Assembly (NCBI GenBank): GCA_937921595.1
Contig: CAKZTD010000077.1
Coordinates: 1 to 37,906, forward strand
Direction of reading: 5' to 3'
DNA from: an uncultured Saprospiraceae bacterium
Lineage (GTDB): Bacteria; Bacteroidota; Bacteroidia; Chitinophagales; Saprospiraceae
Length of the DNA stretch: 37,906 nt
A model generated the notes under the pieces. The model searched no databases. It was given only the letters and a program-made list of their open reading frames with translations, and was not told the DNA's origin. The position numbers and the translations under genes were made by a program. Positions 35,006 through 37,906 of this stretch are shown here, piece after piece (the first letter of the stretch is position 1; every line of letters begins with the position of its first letter).

Positions 35006-37903
35006 ATGGGTAAAATCACTGCCTCCGACCGGTTTGTGAATCGACATATCGGCATCAATGAAGAAGAGTTGAACGACATGCTCAAAGCTGTAAAAGCCAA
35101 ATCACTTGACCAGTTAATCGACCAGACCATTCCCAGTAATATCCGATCTAAAAAAGCACTAAATATTCCTGAAGCAATGACGGAATTTGAGTACCTCCGA
35201 GAACTCAAGCAAACTGCTGAAATGAACAAAGTTTTCCGGTCATATATCGGAATGGGATATCATGGTACTATCACGCCTTCTGTTATCTCGAGAAATGTTT
35301 TTCAAAATCCAGGTTGGTATACTCAGTACACCCCTTACCAGGCAGAGATCGCTCAAGGTAGACTAGAAGCCTTGCTCAACTTCCAGACTTTGGTAAGTGA
35401 CTTGACTGCGCTTCCAATTGCAAATGCTAGTTTGCTAGATGAAGCAACTGCAGCTGCAGAAGCCATGGCTATGTTTTATGGTCAAAAAAATAAAAGAAAT
35501 AAAGAAGAGAAACAAAACGAATTTTTCGTTTCTCATAAAGTTTACGAACACACCATTGATGTTTTGGTCACTCGAGCGAAACCACTTAACATCAATATCG
35601 TGATTGGCGATGTTAAAAAATATAAATTCAACGATAAAACTTTCGGAGCACTTCTACAATATCCAGCTAAAGATGGAGCTGTTGAAGATTACCGAAGCTT
35701 TACACAAAAAGCAAATGCAAAAGGAATTTATGTAACTGTTGCCGCTGATATTCTTAGTCTTGCATTGTTGACTCCTCCAGGAGAATGGGGTGCTGATGCA
35801 GTCGTTGGGAATACGCAACGCCTTGGTGTTCCGATGGGATACGGCGGACCTCATGCTGCATACTTTGCTTGTAAAGAAGATTTCAAAAGAGTCATCCCAG
35901 GTCGAATTATCGGTGTATCTCAAGATGCTCAAGAAAATCGAGCATTGCGAATGGCTTTGCAAACCAGAGAGCAACACATCCGTCGAGAAAAGGCAACTTC
36001 AAATATCTGTACCGCTCAAGCTTTGCTTGCGATCATGGCTGGGATGTATGGCGTTTATCATGGACCAAAAGGCGTCAAAGCGATTGCAAATCGGATTCAT
36101 GTAACGGCTCAGATTTTAAATAATAATTTAAAAACCTTAGGTTATAAACAAACGAATTCTGGTTTCTTTGATACGCTTTCTATTGAAGCGACAACTAAGA
36201 AAATTGCAGCCATCAAAAAGCTAGCAATCTCTGCAAAGATCAATTTTCATTATACTAAAAATTCGGTTCAGGTTACGATTGACGAAACAGTCCTAGATCA
36301 AGATGTTCTAGATATTATCAATGTTTTTGCAAAAGCGAATCGTAAAAAAGCAGTAAGTGATTTTAAAGTACCTAAAGCTTTAAAGGTTCCTGCAAAACTA
36401 CGTCGTGAAAGTAAATACTTAACACATCCAGTTTTCAATAGTCATCATACCGAGACGAAGATGATGCGTTATATCAAGCAATTGGAAAACAAAGATTTAT
36501 CATTGACTCACTCGATGATTCCTCTTGGTTCTTGTACCATGAAGCTAAACGCAGCAACTCAATTGATCCCAGTTAGCTGGGAAGAGTTTGCAAACATTCA
36601 TCCTTTCGCCCCAGTTAATCAGGCTAAAGGTTATAAAAAAATCTTTGATGAGTTGGAAGCTTACTTAAGTGAAATCACTGGATTTACGGCTTGCTCTTTA
36701 CAACCTAACAGTGGTGCTCAAGGTGAGTATACTGGTTTATTGACCATCAAAGCATATCATGAAGCCAATGGTAATTATAATAGAAACATCGCATTAATTC
36801 CATCTTCTGCTCATGGCACCAATCCTGCATCTGCAGTGATGGCAGGTATGAAAGTGGTGGTAGTAAAATGTGATGACAAAGGAAATATTGACGTCGCTGA
36901 TTTAAAAGCGAAAGCGATCGAGCATAAAGAAAATCTTTCTTGCTTGATGGTGACTTATCCTTCAACTCATGGTGTGTTTGAAACAGCAATCAAAGAAATT
37001 TGCAACATCATCCACAAATATGGAGGTCGAGTGTATATGGATGGAGCAAACATGAATGCTCAAGTAGGACTGACTAGTCCAGGTGCGATTCATGCGGATG
37101 TTTGTCACCTTAATCTTCATAAAACTTTCAGTATTCCTCATGGTGGTGGTGGGCCTGGAATGGGCCCAATTTGTGTAAACGATAGCTTGGCTCCGTTTTT
37201 ACCAAAACATGTCTTTGTGAAAACTGGTGGAAAGAAAGGAATCCCTGCGGTTTCAGCAGCTCCTTATGGCAGTGCAAGTATCCTTTTGATTTCCTATGCT
37301 TATATCAAAATGCTAGGAAGAAAAGGGGTAACGGATTCTACAAAATATGCGATTTTAAATTCTAACTATATCAAAGCTAGATTAGAAAATGATTTCCCAG
37401 TTTTATACACAGGAGAAAAAGGACGGTCTGCTCATGAATTGATTATTGACCTTCGACAATTCAAAGCGCTTCATGTAAGTGCTGAAGATGTAGCGAAGCG
37501 ATTAATCGATTATGGATTCCATGCTCCGACACTTTCTTTCCCTGTTGCGGGAACGATCATGATCGAACCAACGGAGAGTGAGAGCAAAGATGAAATAGAT
37601 CGTTTTTGTGATGCTATGTTAGCGATCAGAAAAGAGATTGATGAAATCGCAACAGGTGAAGCGGATGCTACCTCGAATGTACTTGCGAATGCTCCTCATA
37701 CTATGAAACTAGTTACTTCAGATAATTGGCCTTATTCGTATTCTCGAGAGAAGGCTGCTTACCCGCTAAGTTATTTGCGTAGCGGATTTAAATTCTGGGC
37801 ATCAGTAGCTAGAGTAAATAATGCATTTGGTGATAGAAACCTAATTTGTACTTGTCCTCCGATCGAGAGTTACGAGGAAGGAGTTTTAGAAGAAGTCGAG
37901 TAG
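35006..37903 (+). CDS. gcvP: Glycine dehydrogenase (decarboxylating), P-protein
   Basis: 965 aa from the ATG at 35006 ([16 protein letters not shown]); the TTG at 34976 would add 10 residues. It is the single-chain (fused) form of the glycine cleavage P-protein, which decarboxylates glycine with PLP and transfers the aminomethyl group to lipoyl-GcvH. Seen: [34 protein letters not shown], the PLP lysine in [20 protein letters not shown] (about Lys706), and [12 protein letters not shown]. Stop TAG at 37901-37903, so the gene is complete. gcvH/gcvT are not in the window. Confidence 0.97.
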   Translation: MGKITASDRFVNRHIGINEEELNDMLKAVKAKSLDQLIDQTIPSNIRSKKALNIPEAMTEFEYLRELKQTAEMNKVFRSYIGMGYHGTITPSVISRNVFQNPGWYTQYTPYQAEIAQGRLEALLNFQTLVSDLTALPIANASLLDEATAAAEAMAMFYGQKNKRNKEEKQNEFFVSHKVYEHTIDVLVTRAKPLNINIVIGDVKKYKFNDKTFGALLQYPAKDGAVEDYRSFTQKANAKGIYVTVAADILSLALLTPPGEWGADAVVGNTQRLGVPMGYGGPHAAYFACKEDFKRVIPGRIIGVSQDAQENRALRMALQTREQHIRREKATSNICTAQALLAIMAGMYGVYHGPKGVKAIANRIHVTAQILNNNLKTLGYKQTNSGFFDTLSIEATTKKIAAIKKLAISAKINFHYTKNSVQVTIDETVLDQDVLDIINVFAKANRKKAVSDFKVPKALKVPAKLRRESKYLTHPVFNSHHTETKMMRYIKQLENKDLSLTHSMIPLGSCTMKLNAATQLIPVSWEEFANIHPFAPVNQAKGYKKIFDELEAYLSEITGFTACSLQPNSGAQGEYTGLLTIKAYHEANGNYNRNIALIPSSAHGTNPASAVMAGMKVVVVKCDDKGNIDVADLKAKAIEHKENLSCLMVTYPSTHGVFETAIKEICNIIHKYGGRVYMDGANMNAQVGLTSPGAIHADVCHLNLHKTFSIPHGGGGPGMGPICVNDSLAPFLPKHVFVKTGGKKGIPAVSAAPYGSASILLISYAYIKMLGRKGVTDSTKYAILNSNYIKARLENDFPVLYTGEKGRSAHELIIDLRQFKALHVSAEDVAKRLIDYGFHAPTLSFPVAGTIMIEPTESESKDEIDRFCDAMLAIRKEIDEIATGEADATSNVLANAPHTMKLVTSDNWPYSYSREKAAYPLSYLRSGFKFWASVARVNNAFGDRNLICTCPPIESYEEGVLEEVE

Positions 37904-37906
37904 ACA

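Overview
The window looks like a chromosomal piece of an AT-rich member of the Bacteroidota. The support is type IX secretion (T9SS) sorting domains, a CHU_C-type domain, SprB-like repeats, a DUF5686 protein, and several promoters with the Bacteroidota -7 element TAnnTTTG. The gene mix would fit the Saprospiria, but that placement is inference. No rRNA, tRNA, CRISPR array, insertion sequence or phage gene was seen.

Layout. Positions 2-586 hold the 3' end of a probable glycosyltransferase. Positions 580-1798 (minus) hold two small exported proteins with T9SS/gliding-type C-terminal domains. Positions 2064-12796 (minus) are a large curli (type VIII secretion, functional amyloid) locus. In transcription order it contains three CsgA-like curlins of 302, 289 and 282 aa, a small basic curlin-like protein, a CsgB-like curlin coupled to CsgE, then CsgF, CsgG, a PD40/beta-propeller lipoprotein and a LuxR-type regulator with a degenerate receiver domain. 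Positions 13060-24137 are mostly housekeeping: two thioredoxin-fold lipoproteins, CutC, a small lipoprotein, superoxide dismutase, fumarase, a class-IV aminotransferase, YceD(DUF177)-RpmF, RidA, TrpS, an FAH-family hydrolase and MetK. Positions 24417-30631 (minus) hold two large paralogous T9SS surface proteins. Positions 30852-37903 (plus) hold a conserved hypothetical, a DUF5686 outer-membrane protein and the glycine decarboxylase GcvP.

The curli locus is the notable part. Each of the five curlin-type transcription units starts with its own copy of a conserved element (core AAAAAGCGTATT). In all five the element lies a near-constant 25-28 bp upstream of a -7-like hexamer, which suggests one activator controls all of them. 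At least three of the units end in their own hairpin terminator. The secretion parts are unusual. CsgE carries an extra N-terminal beta domain that resembles CsgC/CsgH, CsgG carries a C-terminal outer-membrane-barrel-like extension, and the regulator has Asn where the phosphoacceptor Asp should be. The major curlins are strongly acidic while the small curlin is strongly basic.

Proposed joint working (inference): the regulator activates the curlin units; Sec exports the subunits; the CsgC/H-like part of CsgE keeps them soluble while the CsgE part delivers them to CsgG; CsgF and the CsgB-like and basic curlins nucleate fibres at the surface. A second theme is palindromic elements in convergent gene gaps, including two 100-bp copies of one repeat.
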